A model generated the notes under the pieces. That model searched no databases and was not told the origin of the DNA. It saw only the letters and a program-made list of their open reading frames with translations. Shown here piece after piece: positions 46,662 through 58,057 of a DNA stretch of 64,000 nt (the stretch's first letter is position 1; every line of letters begins with the position of its first letter). The translations under genes and the position numbers were made by a program. Source of the stretch: Papaver somniferum (taxonomy: Eukaryota > Streptophyta > Magnoliopsida > Ranunculales > Papaveraceae); contig NW_020621936.1 of assembly GCF_003573695.1 (NCBI RefSeq), positions 10,292,001 through 10,356,000 on the forward strand. The letters run 5' to 3'.

Positions 46662-47058
46662 ATTAATTCATAGGATCGGATGTGGATTCGACTATGAATT
46701 CAGAATAATAAAACGAGCATTACCATCCTATGGGATCGTGGATTCGACCATAGAATCAGAGTAATTAAGATTTATCTATCACCATTTCATAAGACCAGTG
46801 GATTCGATCATGAAATCGGAGTAATGAGATAATATAATTGTTTCATTGTTATTCTATGAGATCAAGCCGTGGATTCGATCATAGAATCAAAACAATTATT
46901 TATTGCCATTCCATGGGATCATGTCGTGGATTCGACAATGGAATAGGAGCAATTGTTATTGTCATTCCATGGGATCAGGCCGCGGATTCGACCATGGAAT
47001 AGGAGCAATTGTTATTGCCATTCCATGGGATCAGTCCGTGGATTCGACCATGGAATAT
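46662..47058. repeat. ~60-bp covarying hairpin minisatellite, D 5' LTR
   Basis: Seven units match 34713-35109. Arms are again complementary in nearly every unit, for example ATTCCATGG with CCATGGAAT in units 6 and 7. Confidence 0.82.
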
Positions 47059-47605
47059 GAGCAAATGATAGATTATTCTGGGAATTCAGTAGTGAATGTC
47101 ACGACAGAGGTAATCTACTTCAGAAAAGATATTAGCCAGTTAAAGCGTCACATCTATTATGAGTGGTGCACAGTCAGGGAGTCACGATGTTGTTTACGAC
47201 CTGAAGGCGTTAGTGTTCTCAATCTATAGAGAACAACCTGAATCTATGCACTCTTTCCACATAATCAGGGAACAATGAAGTGTCACCGACGTCCTGAAGG
47301 CGTCCGCCGCCCAACTATTCTTCTATGTGGAGGTGGGTCACTGTCTTGTAGTCAGGGAACAATGAGTATCACCGACGTCCTAAAGGCGTTAAGTCCTCAA
47401 TCTACGGAGAACCGCCCAAATATGTTATTCTGCATAGAGGGCACGATGAAATGACAGGGATCGAACGCTCAGCTAGTGGAGGCTTTTCGAAAACATATTC
47501 ATCATGGCTTCGTAAAATATGAATCGTTGCATGCTTGAAAGCCACGTCAAAAACATGCCTCATGATTTTACGGTTTTTCCCTTTATTAAAAATCCACCAT
47601 CTACA

Positions 47606-47610
47606 CCTGC
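47606..47610. repeat. Element D target-site duplication, right copy (CCTGC)
   Basis: It is identical to the uninterrupted site at 17810-17814 and differs at one base from the left copy at 31873-31877. Confidence 0.85.
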
Positions 47611-49008
47611 AACAATCTACGACCATCTTTCAATCTTGGGAGCAAATCCTAGCCATCCAAGGTCGCCAGCCAACGCATGGAAAACTTTGGCCCAAACCTT
47701 AGTTTGGTCATGCCAAACCACGCCAAGGCATGCCGCGCCAATCACCTTACCGCGCCAACCACCTTGCCGCGCCTAATCCATGCCATGCTAGCCTTCCCTT
47801 CACGGCAGCTAAAACAAAGGCCTGCAACAATCAACGACCATCTTTCAATCTTGGGAGAAAATCCTAGCTGTCCAAGGTCGCCAGCCAATGCATGGTAACC
47901 TTTGGCCCAAACCCTAGTTTGGTCACGCCCAAACCACTCCAAGGCATGCCGCTCCAATCACCTTGCCGCGCCAACCACCTTGTCGCGCCTAACCCATGCC
48001 ATGCTGGCCTTCCCTTCACGGCAGCTAAAACAAAGGCCTGCAATAATCCAAGATTATCTTTCAATCTTGGGAGCAAATCCTAGCCGTCCAAGGTCGCCAG
48101 CCAACGCATGGCAACCTTTGTCCCAAACCACGCCAGTCACCTTGCCACGCCAACTATCTTGCGCCAATCAGAGGCATGCGGCCATCTACGGTCATCTTTT
48201 CATCCCAGGAGAAAATCCTAGCCATCCAAGGTTGCCAGCCAAACGCGTGGTAACCTTTGGCCCAAACACCAAACCCTAGTTTGGTCACGCCCAAACACTT
48301 GTCCCCACCGTGCCAAACGTCCGCGCCATGGCCTTGTCCCCACCATGCCAAGCCATCCGCGCCACCTTGCCTTGGCCCCACAACGCCAAACGACCGCGTC
48401 ATGGCCTTGCCCCCAATGCCAAGTTATCCGCGCCACATGCAAAGACCGTCTGCGCTATTTGCCTTGGTCCCATGCCATGCTGGCCTTCCCTATGCGGCTA
48501 CCAAAATGAAGGCGTGCGACAATCAACGGTCCCCATTCTATCTTAAATGCAAAATCTTAGCCGTCCAAGGCTACCAGCCAACGCATGGCGAACTTTGGCC
48601 CCAACTTGGTCGCGCCTAACAAAGCCAAAACCCTAACTTTTGGCCGCGCCTAAACCAGATCATAAAAGCCATACTGATCATACTTTTATGCCACAAGCTA
48701 CCAACCAAAGGGTTGCGATAATCGACGGCTACCCTTCTTCTCAAGATTCAAAATCTCGACCGTCGAAGGTCACCACCGAGCCGGCAAGTCCAAGCTCAAC
48801 TTGCCGAACAACAGAAACATGCTGCATGTTTTCCACGAAAACACTCGAGACATCAAACACATGTCACAAACTGGGGGATTCTCTTTGGGTATTGGTTTGG
48901 TGGTTTACAGCGTGCGGCGTACACTACGCCCGTTATAAGAAAGTGTAATAAGAATGGGGCGGTTAGTAAAGATGGGAAGTAATGGTGAAACACTTTCTCT
49001 TATGGAAC
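47611..49008 (+). repeat. Element C 3' LTR, second part
   Basis: It continues the ~200-bp repeats (to about 48180) and then the part matching 18400-18751 and 25755-26236. At 48524-48528 it shows the uninterrupted CAACG target of element A. It ends at GGAAC (49004-49008), where element E is inserted. Confidence 0.88.
49004..49008. repeat. Element E target-site duplication, left copy (GGAAC)
   Basis: The right copy is TGAAC at 63309-63313, with one difference. The uninterrupted site in the C 5' LTR is GGAAC at 26232-26236. Confidence 0.8.
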
Positions 49009-49467
49009 TGTAGATGGTGGATTTTTTACAAGGGCTAAAATCGTAAACTCATAATTATACGAAGCTCTGATCCAACAATCAGACGTGAGTATTGAGACAC
49101 GGGTCTCTCACCGAATTCTCAATGGAGAGTACTTTCTCTCAGAGTACATGTAGATATGTAGTCTCACGACTGGACAACGGCATATCATATGAATACTGAA
49201 CACTTTCAGTGATTATTTCTATATAGTATCACGAGATGGACGGCTCCTAAACAGCTTGCTCTGCTAGTATAGAGCGATAACGTCTTCAGAAACAAACAAC
49301 GAGTTTACCCTGACTATATAAAGGATATGACTTACCGACAAGCTCATATCGGGATAATTAATGCTCCTAGACAACTTGCTCTGCTAGTATAGAGCCACAA
49401 AGTTAATTATTCCTAATTAAGATTAATTCTATCATGACATTCACTACTGAATTCTCATAATAATCTA

Positions 49468-49880
49468 TTATTGCTCCTATTTCATGGTCGAATCCACGAC
49501 TGGTCCCATGGAATGGAAATAACAATTGCTCCTATTCCATGGTCGAATCCACGACTAGTCCCATGAAATAACAATTGCTCCTATTCCATGGTCGAATCCA
49601 CGACTGGTCCCATGGAATGGCAATAACAATTGCTCCTATTCCTCGAATCCACGACTGGTCCCATGGAATGGCAATAACAATTGTTCTGATTCTACGATAG
49701 AATCCACAGCTTGATCTCATAGAATAACAATAACTATGTTATGTCATTACTCCGATTTCATGATCGAATCCACAACTGGTCTCATAAATGGTAATAGATA
49801 AATCTTAATTACTCTGATTCTATGGTCGAATCTACGATCACATGGAATGGTAATGCTCACTTTATTATTCTGAATTCGTA
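49468..49880. repeat. ~60-bp covarying hairpin minisatellite, E 5' LTR (about 8 units)
   Basis: Units read ATTCCATGG, TCGAATCCACGACTGGTC, CCATGGAAT and variants. Arms again change together: ATTTCATGA with TCATAAAT (one base lost), and AATTCGTAG with CTTATGAATT (one bulge). One unit near 49640 lost an arm. This is the opposite strand of the D arrays, as expected from E's orientation. Confidence 0.8.
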
Positions 49881-50147
49881 GTCGAATCCTCAGCTGATCT
49901 TATGAATTAATAATAAACATCTTATTACTCAGTTTTGTGAATTATTCTCCACCGAATTCCACAATTAGTAATAAATAATCAACCACCGGGCGTCTGAGCT
50001 ACCTCTAAGTAAGCCCCGATTCAAATGTTGAAGGTGTATTCAACGACGATACACTAACAGTCACCGCACGAACGAGTATTTCAAAATACAACGAAACGAT
50101 GAACCTATGTAAAATAGGGAAGAAAATAATAAATAATTAAAAATATT

Positions 50148-50989
50148 GACCAGGGTGCTAGGAGCACGGACACACGGCCGACCGACCGTGTCGTGGTCAA
50201 TCCCACGCCAGTTTTATATTTTTAATGCATTTTTATTATTTTCCATGATTTGATGAAAATTCTCTCATTTTATCAAATCTCCTTCGTCTCGAGGATACTC
50301 CTCAGTTTCATGGTATTTTCATAAATTCGTAAAAAATTATATAAAATTAAGGAAAGAAGTGTGGGGCGTGACCATTGGCCAACCGGCCATGCCTTGGTCC
50401 CAGCCAGTCCCACACCTCACGATTCCTCATTATTTTATTATTATTTCTCTAATTTCATGAAAAACTCCTAGATTTTATGGTATTTTTTGCACAAATCATC
50501 ATATAATAATAAAATAAAATAAAATAATGAAAACTTATGGGACCGGGCCACTAGCCGGCCGGCCATGCCCTAGCTGGTCCCACACCCCCTTTGCTTTATT
50601 ATTTTATTATTATTTATCCTATTTTTACTTGAATTCATCAAATTCCTTGATTTTATGGTATTTCTCTCAAATAAGGAAAAAATCCCTCAAATCATCAAAA
50701 ATAACTAAAAATATTAATATATTATGAAAAACTCGTGGGACCGGTCCATAGCCGGACGGCCATGCCTCCATGGTCCCACACGCCCGTGTTTTATTATTTT
50801 AATATTTTGCTTCCATGAACTCATGAAAACTCCTTCAATTCATGGAAACTCCCTAAATTCATCAAATTTCTCAAAATTCATGAATTTTTCATAAAATCAT
50901 CAAAATATTATAAAATTAAGGAAAAGGCACCATGGGACCGTGGTCATGATCGGATGACCATGCCTTGACCACGGAGGTCCCACGCCTCC
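50148..50989. repeat. GC-rich hairpin modules, E 5' LTR (5 units)
   Basis: Units start at 50148, 50359, 50536, 50735 and 50929, about 177-211 bp apart. Arms include TTGACCA/TGGTCAA, GTGTGGG/CCCACAC and GTGGGACC/GGTCCCAC. AT-rich spacers with TTATTATTTT separate them. Confidence 0.72.
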
Positions 50990-51743
50990 TCATTCCTTAT
51001 TTTATAATTATTTTTCATCATCTCATGGTGTTTTCCTCAGTTTCGTCGAAACCCTAATTTTGGCATATTTTCTCGAATGGATGCTCAATTGCACGCCAGA
51101 AAATATCAAAATTCTCAGGACTGAGACGTGGACGCCTTTGGGACACGAGCACGCTATCTTGACTGACCAAGATTGGCTCTTTGGCTCACGGAAGCCGGTC
51201 CCATCAATTTTCACAGTTTTGACCTAATTTGCACAATTGCTCGTATGAGGTCCAAAACTCTTCCAAACACTTTGGATTTTCATGAAGTGATCGTCAGGAG
51301 GTCACATGACAACCCAGGGCCGGTTTCATGACTCCATGGTCGGTCCCTCGCCTCGTCATAATTAATTAGGTTTTCTCACCTAAGGCCCAGACGATCATTT
51401 TTGAACAAATGATTAATCCAGCATTTAATCATTCTTCCACTAAAAAATCGTCAACTCTTCAGGAGTTCTTTGTATTTGCTCACGTGAGAATATGGACACT
51501 ACATGGTTGATCCATGGTCCCATATAGTCGTTCCCTCCTTCGTCTTATGGTTAAACTTCTGACGAACCATGAATTAATCATCAATTGATCAAATTAGGGT
51601 TTCTGAATCCAAGGATCATCATTCCAGATTCCAACCTTAATAATTTTACGACGGCCTCGTGGTCATTTATTTTATTAATTATGCTCGGTTCAACGACCAG
51701 TATTCTAATTAATATTTTTGGTGCGCTGCCAATAATCCATCAG

Positions 51744-51890
51744 ATGAGCAACACATGCTCAGACGATCAAATATTCAACAATTCATCACATGAGCAACAC
51801 TTGCTCAGATGATAAATATTTTCTCAAACCAAGGAATATTGGTTCAACAATCAATATTCAACGATCCATCGAATGAGCAATACTTGCTCA
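51744..51890. repeat. GAGCAA palindromes, E 5' LTR (3 copies)
   Basis: TGAGCAACACATGCTCA, TGAGCAACACTTGCTCA and GAGCAATACTTGCTC keep the arms with different loops from those of D. Confidence 0.65.
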
Positions 51891-52283
51891 CTTCATCGTA
51901 AGAATTATACCTCTGTCTCATGACATGTTCAATTCATGAGTTTCATAACATCATGTTCGACACTCAGCAACTACATAGACTCATCGTCCCATCAAACCAC
52001 AAAGTCATCAATTGACTAACAAACCACGAGATGTCAATCTTGTCACTTGGGGGGATATCACTTAGGGTTTTGGTATGGCGGTCTACGACACGTGTGTTCA
52101 AACACACGATGGAATGTGAGCAAGTCGTTCAATCAGTTGAAGGAATTCACGAGGTAGTGGGCGGAAAATCGACCAAGTCTCCACATGTTGAGCAACTGGT
52201 TTCAAACACGATCTCCACTTTCCCACTCCTTGATTCCATCAATTGTCACACTTCATGGGATCATGATGTCTAAAATTCCAGCA

Positions 52284-52294
52284 ATATAAATAAG
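52284..52294 (+). promoter_or_regulatory. TATA box of the E 5' LTR
   Basis: ATATAAATAAG in the context CCAGCAATATAAATAAGTC. In the 3' LTR the equivalent near 62880-62890 has changed to ATGTAAATAAG. Confidence 0.6.
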
Positions 52295-52711
52295 TCTCTG
52301 AATCATGATTGAAGCATCAACGGTATCATCAATCTCACGTCTCATCGACAACACGAGATCATCAACTCATCAATTGAGCAACTACTCTCAATTGAGCAAT
52401 TTCAATTATTCAGAGCTTATCATATTCAGAATTCACACACCCACAATCTTTGATTACCATTGATTCCACACATTTCCCAGCTTCCCTTCTACAGATCAAC
52501 CCATCCTATTTTGTGACCGAATTTACTCTGGAACGGTCATTGTCTTGATTTAGGCCGGAGCACTACAGATTGATCTCTCGAATCTAAAGCACCCCCTTTG
52601 CAGCGGTGCATCTGTGTGAGGTTTAACATTTCGCTCGGTTCGAGGAGTCTCCTCCGTACGGTCGTCTCCACAATTCCTTTAAAACCAGAAAATCGTTTTT
52701 CCCCATCTACA

Positions 52712-52732
52712 GATTGTCGACCACAGTGGAAG
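52712..52732 (+). other. Element E primer-binding-site region
   Basis: GATTGTCGACCACAGTGGAA follows the LTR end, related to the sites of D and C. Confidence 0.6.
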
Positions 52733-52766
52733 ATCATTCTCTCGGTTGCAATCTCAATTCGGCAGG

Positions 52767-53547
52767 ATGGTCGGTCTTAGGTATGGTTCAGTTACCAATC
52801 CGGGTTCAACACCCAACTCTAACATTGCAAGTCCTAGTGGTACTCCCAGCAAGTACTACTCATATTAATGTTGCAGGCTCTAGTGGTAGCGCTAACACCA
52901 CTCCTCCGGCCAGCAATATCACGTCACATGTTACTATCACTCTTCCAAGCACTGGTGCTCCAGAGATCTCCCCTGCAAGTGACGATACTGGCGCCATCAA
53001 CAATCCACTCTTCGGTTGGTCTCCTGAAGAAACCAAAGGAAATCAGCTTGATCTCATGAAGGTTCAGACTGACGTGGCTGCAACACAGAAAGAGTTGTAT
53101 GCTTATCTTAAAACTCTCACAGACAAGTTTACGTCTGAACGAACTCAGCCTCAGCGCGAAAAACGAGAAGCTAAAGAAACATCTTCAACTGATGATCCTG
53201 AAATCTCTCTAACCATGTTGTACAAGATGAAGAATTCCGCAAAGCTGCAGATGACTCTCCAACAAAGTAACTTGCAGGCTTCATCATTTGTTCATCGTTA
53301 TCAACCTTCATATCCTGTTCCTACGCAAATAATTTCTTTCCCGAAGGGCTACACTTCCCCAACGTTCGCACTATATAACGGAACATGGAGGGCTCGAGAA
53401 CACGTCTCTCGATCCCTGGAGGCACTAGGAGAGCATGAGCAAAACGAAATGATCCCAATCTACAGAGCCTTTCTCTGCGACTCCAGACTCTCTCAGAACT
53501 TCATGAAGCAGCCAAACGATCAGCGACTATTACACCTGCTTTGCTGA
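52767..53547 (+). pseudogene. gag: Element E gag remnant
   Basis: The original start is probably ATG at 52767 (MVGLRYGSVTNPGSTPNSN), parallel to MVDLRSGSVTNPNTNN of D, but that frame stops after about 35 codons. A shifted frame gives DVAATQKELYAYLKTLTDKF and GYTSPTFALYNGT, then EHVSRSLEALGEHEQN. It jumps at once to EMIPIYRAFL, so roughly 95 residues of the gag core present in D are deleted. The frame ends at 53547. This gag cannot form particles by itself. Confidence 0.7.
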
Positions 53548-54170
53548 TAAAAGTCTACAAGGTCGAGGAACCTCGGAGCAGCCGATGCCTGATCAACAAA
53601 CAATACAATGTCCAACCTTCCATGAATGTGATTTCTCAAGCAAAAGGAAATCTCCTGCTCAAACATGAGACATCCAACACCTCATCCTACAAAAGCATCA
53701 AGAAAGGATAACCAATCTTACACAAACCTCGATCCGACATTAACGAACGGGGAGATGATCAGACATACTCAAACTTATCATGAAGCAATGATCGAGTTAT
53801 TATAATTCTGGGTTCAAGATGGTGCAATCAAATCGCTACTCATCATAGAGAGCCAACTGAAGAAAAATGAAGAAACCCAGGTACTGTCACCTTCATAGAT
53901 TCATCCAACAAGTAACTGCAATATTTTGAAGCAAATTTTCAAAGAGAAGGTTGATCCACAATAGCTTCAACGAGGGACTGAAGGAGTACACAAGAGTCCT
54001 CTCCCAATCAGAAGCTTTACACTCTCTCTGAACAACCTATCAAAGAGGCAGTTCAATCCTGGTCGAACGTGAATTGCTCTATCTGTCGGAGGCACGAAGG
54101 AGAGACATGTTCACAACACTGAACACATCATGTCAATAAGTCCATTCCGAAAATAATTCTTGAGCCTCCA
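53548..54170 (+). other. Element E decayed gag-protease region
   Basis: Stops occur in all frames. Nothing beyond short echoes of the D protein is readable. Confidence 0.45.
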
Positions 54171-54500
54171 TCCATATACCAAGAGGTGTACGACTGGGGA
54201 CTGCCTACCACAGTCAATCTCAGAAGAAACGAATTGGAAGAACGTTGATCGATGCTGACACCGCCATCAACAACATTCCACTGAAAACCATCGGATCCAC
54301 ATGCATCACTCGACAAGAAGATACTCATGCTCCATCTAAATCAGAGACCTTGAAGGAGCGCTCGTAAATACTTATGGCTACATCATTCTCAAAGTGAACA
54401 TAAGTTCAACCTGGACAGAAACTAAGTTTCACATAATCAGGAAGATCCAGGATATGACACGTCCTTCAGAAGAGCGTGGATCCACACTGAAAAGATGGGT
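54171..54500 (+). pseudogene. Element E protease remnant
   Basis: VYDWGLPTTVNLRRNELEER and, in a shifted frame, IDADTAINNIPLKTI correspond to DWGLLTMVHLKGNEF and VDVGTAVNIIPLKTL of D. GYIILKVNISSTWTETKFHI follows, matching the end of the protease domain. Frameshifts and stops are frequent, so it is inactive. Confidence 0.65.
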
Positions 54501-56572
54501 ACTTACAAAGCGCCTTTGGTTACATATCTCTCCAACAAAGAAAGTTATGATCCAGAAGATTTGACGGACATTCCATCATCATAGAACTTGGAGGAATTTT
54601 GAACTTTGACGAGATTAAAGCAAGAACCTGCAAAAGATGCATAGACATTCATCAAGAGGTTACACACTCAGGCAAGTCCCATTCCTCCCGTGTCTACGTC
54701 ATTTATTTCCTCACATGCTATGTAGGATGGGGACTTAATTCTGCTAGCAACTCTGCAAGACGTTATAAATGGTAACTTCACCGCATTAGTATTTTACCAA
54801 GTGGTTGAATCTGACATTTCTCTGAATCGATCACTGAGACGTTCATTGCTGAGATGATGTCCAAACATGGCAAAGAACACTTTGGGAGTTTCTACATAGG
54901 CTTGCAGGAGCGTCCATGTGTGCCACAAAATTAGAAAGCTCTGACTTCTGTACAAGTGTTGAATCCCACTGCTGCAACGAAAGGAATGCGGAATCAACAT
55001 AAGAAAGTAGGTGCCTAGACGATCAAACCTAAGACATGCTCAAGGGGTATGACGCTTCAACGCTCAATCATCTAAGAAGCCTTCAAAATTGTACTCCCAA
55101 TTAAAGAGTACACCTTCGATAATGGTGCCTCTGGCTTCAACATAAATATCTCGACACTGATTCAACACCAGCACGACACTACATTCGATAAGTCTTCATT
55201 ATCTCATTATAAGACTTCTGAAGCAGATGCAACATCATTCACACATGAATGTTACCAACTCCTTCAACATACACTGGGCAACCTGAGGAGATTCCGTGAA
55301 ACTTCATCGACGGGACTTCTATACATCACAAAACCCTACATGATTGAGGAACTTATTCCCTTCACCGATCTAGAACGGAGATTTCTGCTGCTATCTTCCA
55401 CAACAACGTGGATTCACTTACAAAGCCGCTTTACGATACAATCATGAACTCCTAGTATACCGGATTCTCAACTCACTAACTAGTTCGTGAACGTAAAAGG
55501 CTCACTGGATGAAGGAACAAAAATTATATCTATAATCATAGTTCTAGCCTTTTCGGTCTTTAGAGCAACTTCAACCACGGTATCAACATCAACAATAATC
55601 TCTAAAGGAACACCATCCATGATCTTAGCATCGACAAGGATATGTGGATCATAATAATTCATGGTCTCAGCACCAACAACGGTCTCAGGAGCAACATCCT
55701 CATGACAAGGCTCCATCAACTAACCATTCTCTGAAGTATTGCTCGAGGAAATGGACTTCTCGAAGCACTAATGATTCATATCAAGGCGTGCAGACATGAA
55801 ATATGCTCACATGAAAGTCTTTATGAAGATTGCACGATGGGCGGGCACAACACCAAAGTCTTCTACAATATGTTCTCATCACCTCTACAAATGAGATACA
55901 ACATACTTCAGCAAATGGGTTTACAAAAACGTACCAACGAGTGAGGAATGAGACGATACTTCCTCAACAAAAGATGTTCTTCTATTCTTTTATACAACCT
56001 ACCAAAAAGGCGCATCAATCGGACGTACGAGCTGAAAGATATGACCTTTACCGTCAGGTCTACGAAATATGAAAAATTTGTACGGGATTAAAAATTACAA
56101 ATGTGCACGCTTCGTTGGATGACCTCTACAACTCCAAATTGAGTGATTCTTGTCTCATGGGATAACTCAGTCTCTTAGCTTCAAAAGTTGGGGTCAAGCA
56201 TCAAATTCCGACGTCGTATGAGGTTCCTGTATCTTCCAGAGCGTACAATATGCAAGCAACAATTTTTATACGGGATTCATAACTTCCACAGTCGATCGGT
56301 GTCCTCCAGGTCCTTCCGCTAAATCCTTCATCAAGGTACCTCCAACTTCGACCACCTAGGTCTTTAAATCAATTTTTCTACCTGGGTCCTCTATCCAGGT
56401 CTCACCAGAAGAAGGGAAAACGAAAGGGAGAGACTTAACAAAATACTGGGGACTGACGGTCCACTTGTCAAGACGATCGATTTCACAATCCAAAACCGAT
56501 CAAGAAATCAAGACCATAATAAAACCTCACATCTCTCAGAAGTCCAAGGTTCAAGATATCATGGAAAGAAAA
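54501..56572 (+). other. Element E internal region, no intact gene
   Basis: Only a faint echo of the pol C-terminal region is visible near 54890-54940 (words matching the LHECPHVPQK stretch of D). The RT and integrase core are absent, as in D. The remaining sequence has no recognisable frame. Confidence 0.45.
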
Positions 56573-57253
56573 CTAAAGAAAGTCAGCAAAATAAGATTTC
56601 TGCTTTTCTTCATACATCTTCTTCAACACGGCATCACTGGTGGTGAAAGAAGTGTCACCTTCCACCATTTTACTTATAGCATCAATCTTTTGACGAAGCC
56701 ACTTCAGATTGAAGCCAAGTTCTTCGGCTTTCTTCAAGTTGTACTCCCAATCAAAGAGTACATCCCGGGTGACAGTATTTCCAGTTGTGATGCGGATATC
56801 ATTTATAACACGCAATATGACTTCTACTTGCCTCGTCAAGAAATAACTATGCTCCGGATCCTTGCTAACGACGATGTGCCCATACATCTTCCACGGTTTC
56901 TCGTACAAGCCTGCATATCCAATGAGAACACTGAATTCGCAAACTAGTTCATGATACGGGAGTGAAGCATCGAATGGAGGTTCAAAAGAAACTCCTGCAC
57001 TTGGATATTCATGCACCACTATACGGTTCTCAATTACTGGAGCAGCCTCCATGGCATTAGTTTCTTCAGTATTCTCTACTGGTGTTTCAGTTTCTTCTAT
57101 CACTGAAGCAGCAACAATCTGAGTTTCCAAGACTTCAATGACAACCTTCCCATGGCCTTGAAGTGCAGAGATGGTTGTCTCATCATCAATAACTCCAGGG
57201 AAGTTTGAGTTATCCTCATTGGTTTCAATATCCTCAACTTCGGTATTTGGCAC
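56573..57253 (-). CDS. Antisense gene of E, last exon (226 codons, open)
   Basis: This minus-strand frame is homologous to the last exon of the antisense gene of D. Shared stretches include VTRDVLFDWEYNLK, EELGFNLKWLRQK, YGHIVV and SYFLTRQVE. The exon begins after TATTAG at 57254 with GTGCCAAAT, where D has an acceptor and GTGCTGAAT at 39992. E has no frameshift in this exon, whereas D has one near 40200. The N-terminal third is acidic (ETETPVENTEETN). The function is unknown; comparable C-terminal parts follow PMD domains in some transposon-borne proteins, from memory. Because upstream exons are damaged, a full product is unlikely. Confidence 0.6.
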   Translation of the reverse strand: MPNTEVEDIETNEDNSNFPGVIDDETTISALQGHGKVVIEVLETQIVAASVIEETETPVENTEETNAMEAAPVIENRIVVHEYPSAGVSFEPPFDASLPYHELVCEFSVLIGYAGLYEKPWKMYGHIVVSKDPEHSYFLTRQVEVILRVINDIRITTGNTVTRDVLFDWEYNLKKAEELGFNLKWLRQKIDAISKMVEGDTSFTTSDAVLKKMYEEKQKSYFADFL

Positions 57254-57895
57254 CTAATACGAAAATTACATGAGGTTAGAGTCATTTAAGATTGAAACCA
57301 AATGAGATCATAAAATACATCATACAAGCAATCCAACATTATCAAGATTAATCATTATACACTCAAGGCACGAGCAAATAGCATGAAAGTCATGAAAATA
57401 CGTTTTACGGTAACCTCGTCTGAAGCAACTGTACTCTGCCATGTACTAAAAGACGAACTTGGAGCAATGTACGAGGAATTTGAAGATGGGTTATATACCA
57501 TTCTCTTCGTATGGATGTCCACTACAACGTCTCAAAATTTATGAAAATCCGACGAACGAGCAAAGAGATGTGGCTAAAACATGGAGCAACATGCCATCTG
57601 AAAAGTTCTGAAGGTCTCCTGGAAGTTCACTATTTCGCCTTTTTCAGGCCCTAAACATGATCAAACTTCAAAGAGCTTCTTTGCTAAAGCTTGGAAATTT
57701 CCTGAGCTTGAAGATACATATGCAAACCACGAAAATCCAACTTCGGACGAAGATTCTACAACGTTTCTAGTAAAATCTGAAGTCTGAAATTTTCCGGTGA
57801 CGTATTTCGTCAAAGTTATCCATAAATTCACATGGATTTTCATTCATTCATGCGATATCATACTTCTTTGAAGAAATTACAGGAGATATACTTAC

Positions 57896-58057
57896 TAAGG
57901 GAGTCTCTAAATCATTTGAAGGCTCGACGATGCCAGAATCTCTGTTGACAACACCGCTATCTCCATTCGGTTCGGGATTTCGGGAATTCTCCATATTCCC
58001 ATCTCCCAAAGAAGAGTGCGCTTCATCAACATGATTCTTATCTACAATGATTTCTTC
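57896..58057 (-). pseudogene. Antisense gene of E, internal exon (162 nt)
   Basis: The exon reads EEIIVDKNHVDEAHSSL and ends ETPL, with acceptor ATCCAG before it and a consensus donor GTAAGTATATC after it. In D the equivalent exon (39176-39337) is also exactly 162 nt and reads EEITVDKEHVDEAHSSL...ETPL. The following intron is 642 bp here and 654 bp in D. Equal exon length and an open frame indicate that both descend from a protein-coding, spliced gene. Confidence 0.65.

Larger units (their letters stand above)
31878..47605 (-). mobile_element. Element D: Ty3/gypsy LTR element lacking RT and integrase, with antisense PMD gene
   Basis: D lies on the minus strand with its 5' LTR at 43819-47605 and 3' LTR at 31878-35654, which are 3787 and 3777 bp and almost alike. 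In its own orientation it reads LTR, primer site, gag-protease-pol C-terminus frame (43760-41034), the antisense gene (36005-40737, plus strand), polypurine tract and LTR. It was inserted into the 3' LTR of C. It has no RT, RNase H or integrase core and would depend on another element to move. It is related to E (opposite orientation) and to C. Confidence 0.88.
43819..47605 (-). repeat. Element D 5' LTR
   Basis: On the minus strand it starts TGTAGATGGTGGATTTTT at 47605 and ends in CCTATCCACA at 43819. It repeats all features of 31878-35654: palindromes 44654-45006, GC-rich hairpins 45936-46410 and the hairpin minisatellite 46662-47058. A TATA-like ATATAAATAAT lies near 44208-44218 on the minus strand. 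Confidence 0.88.
49009..52711 (+). repeat. Element E 5' LTR
   Basis: It begins TGTAGATGGTGGATTTTTT and ends CCCCATCTACA. Hairpin units occupy 49468-49880, GC-rich modules 50148-50989 and palindromes about 51744-51890. TATA-like ATATAAATAAG at 52284-52294 is the likely promoter; another TATA-like CTATATAAAGG is at 49314-49324. Confidence 0.88.
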
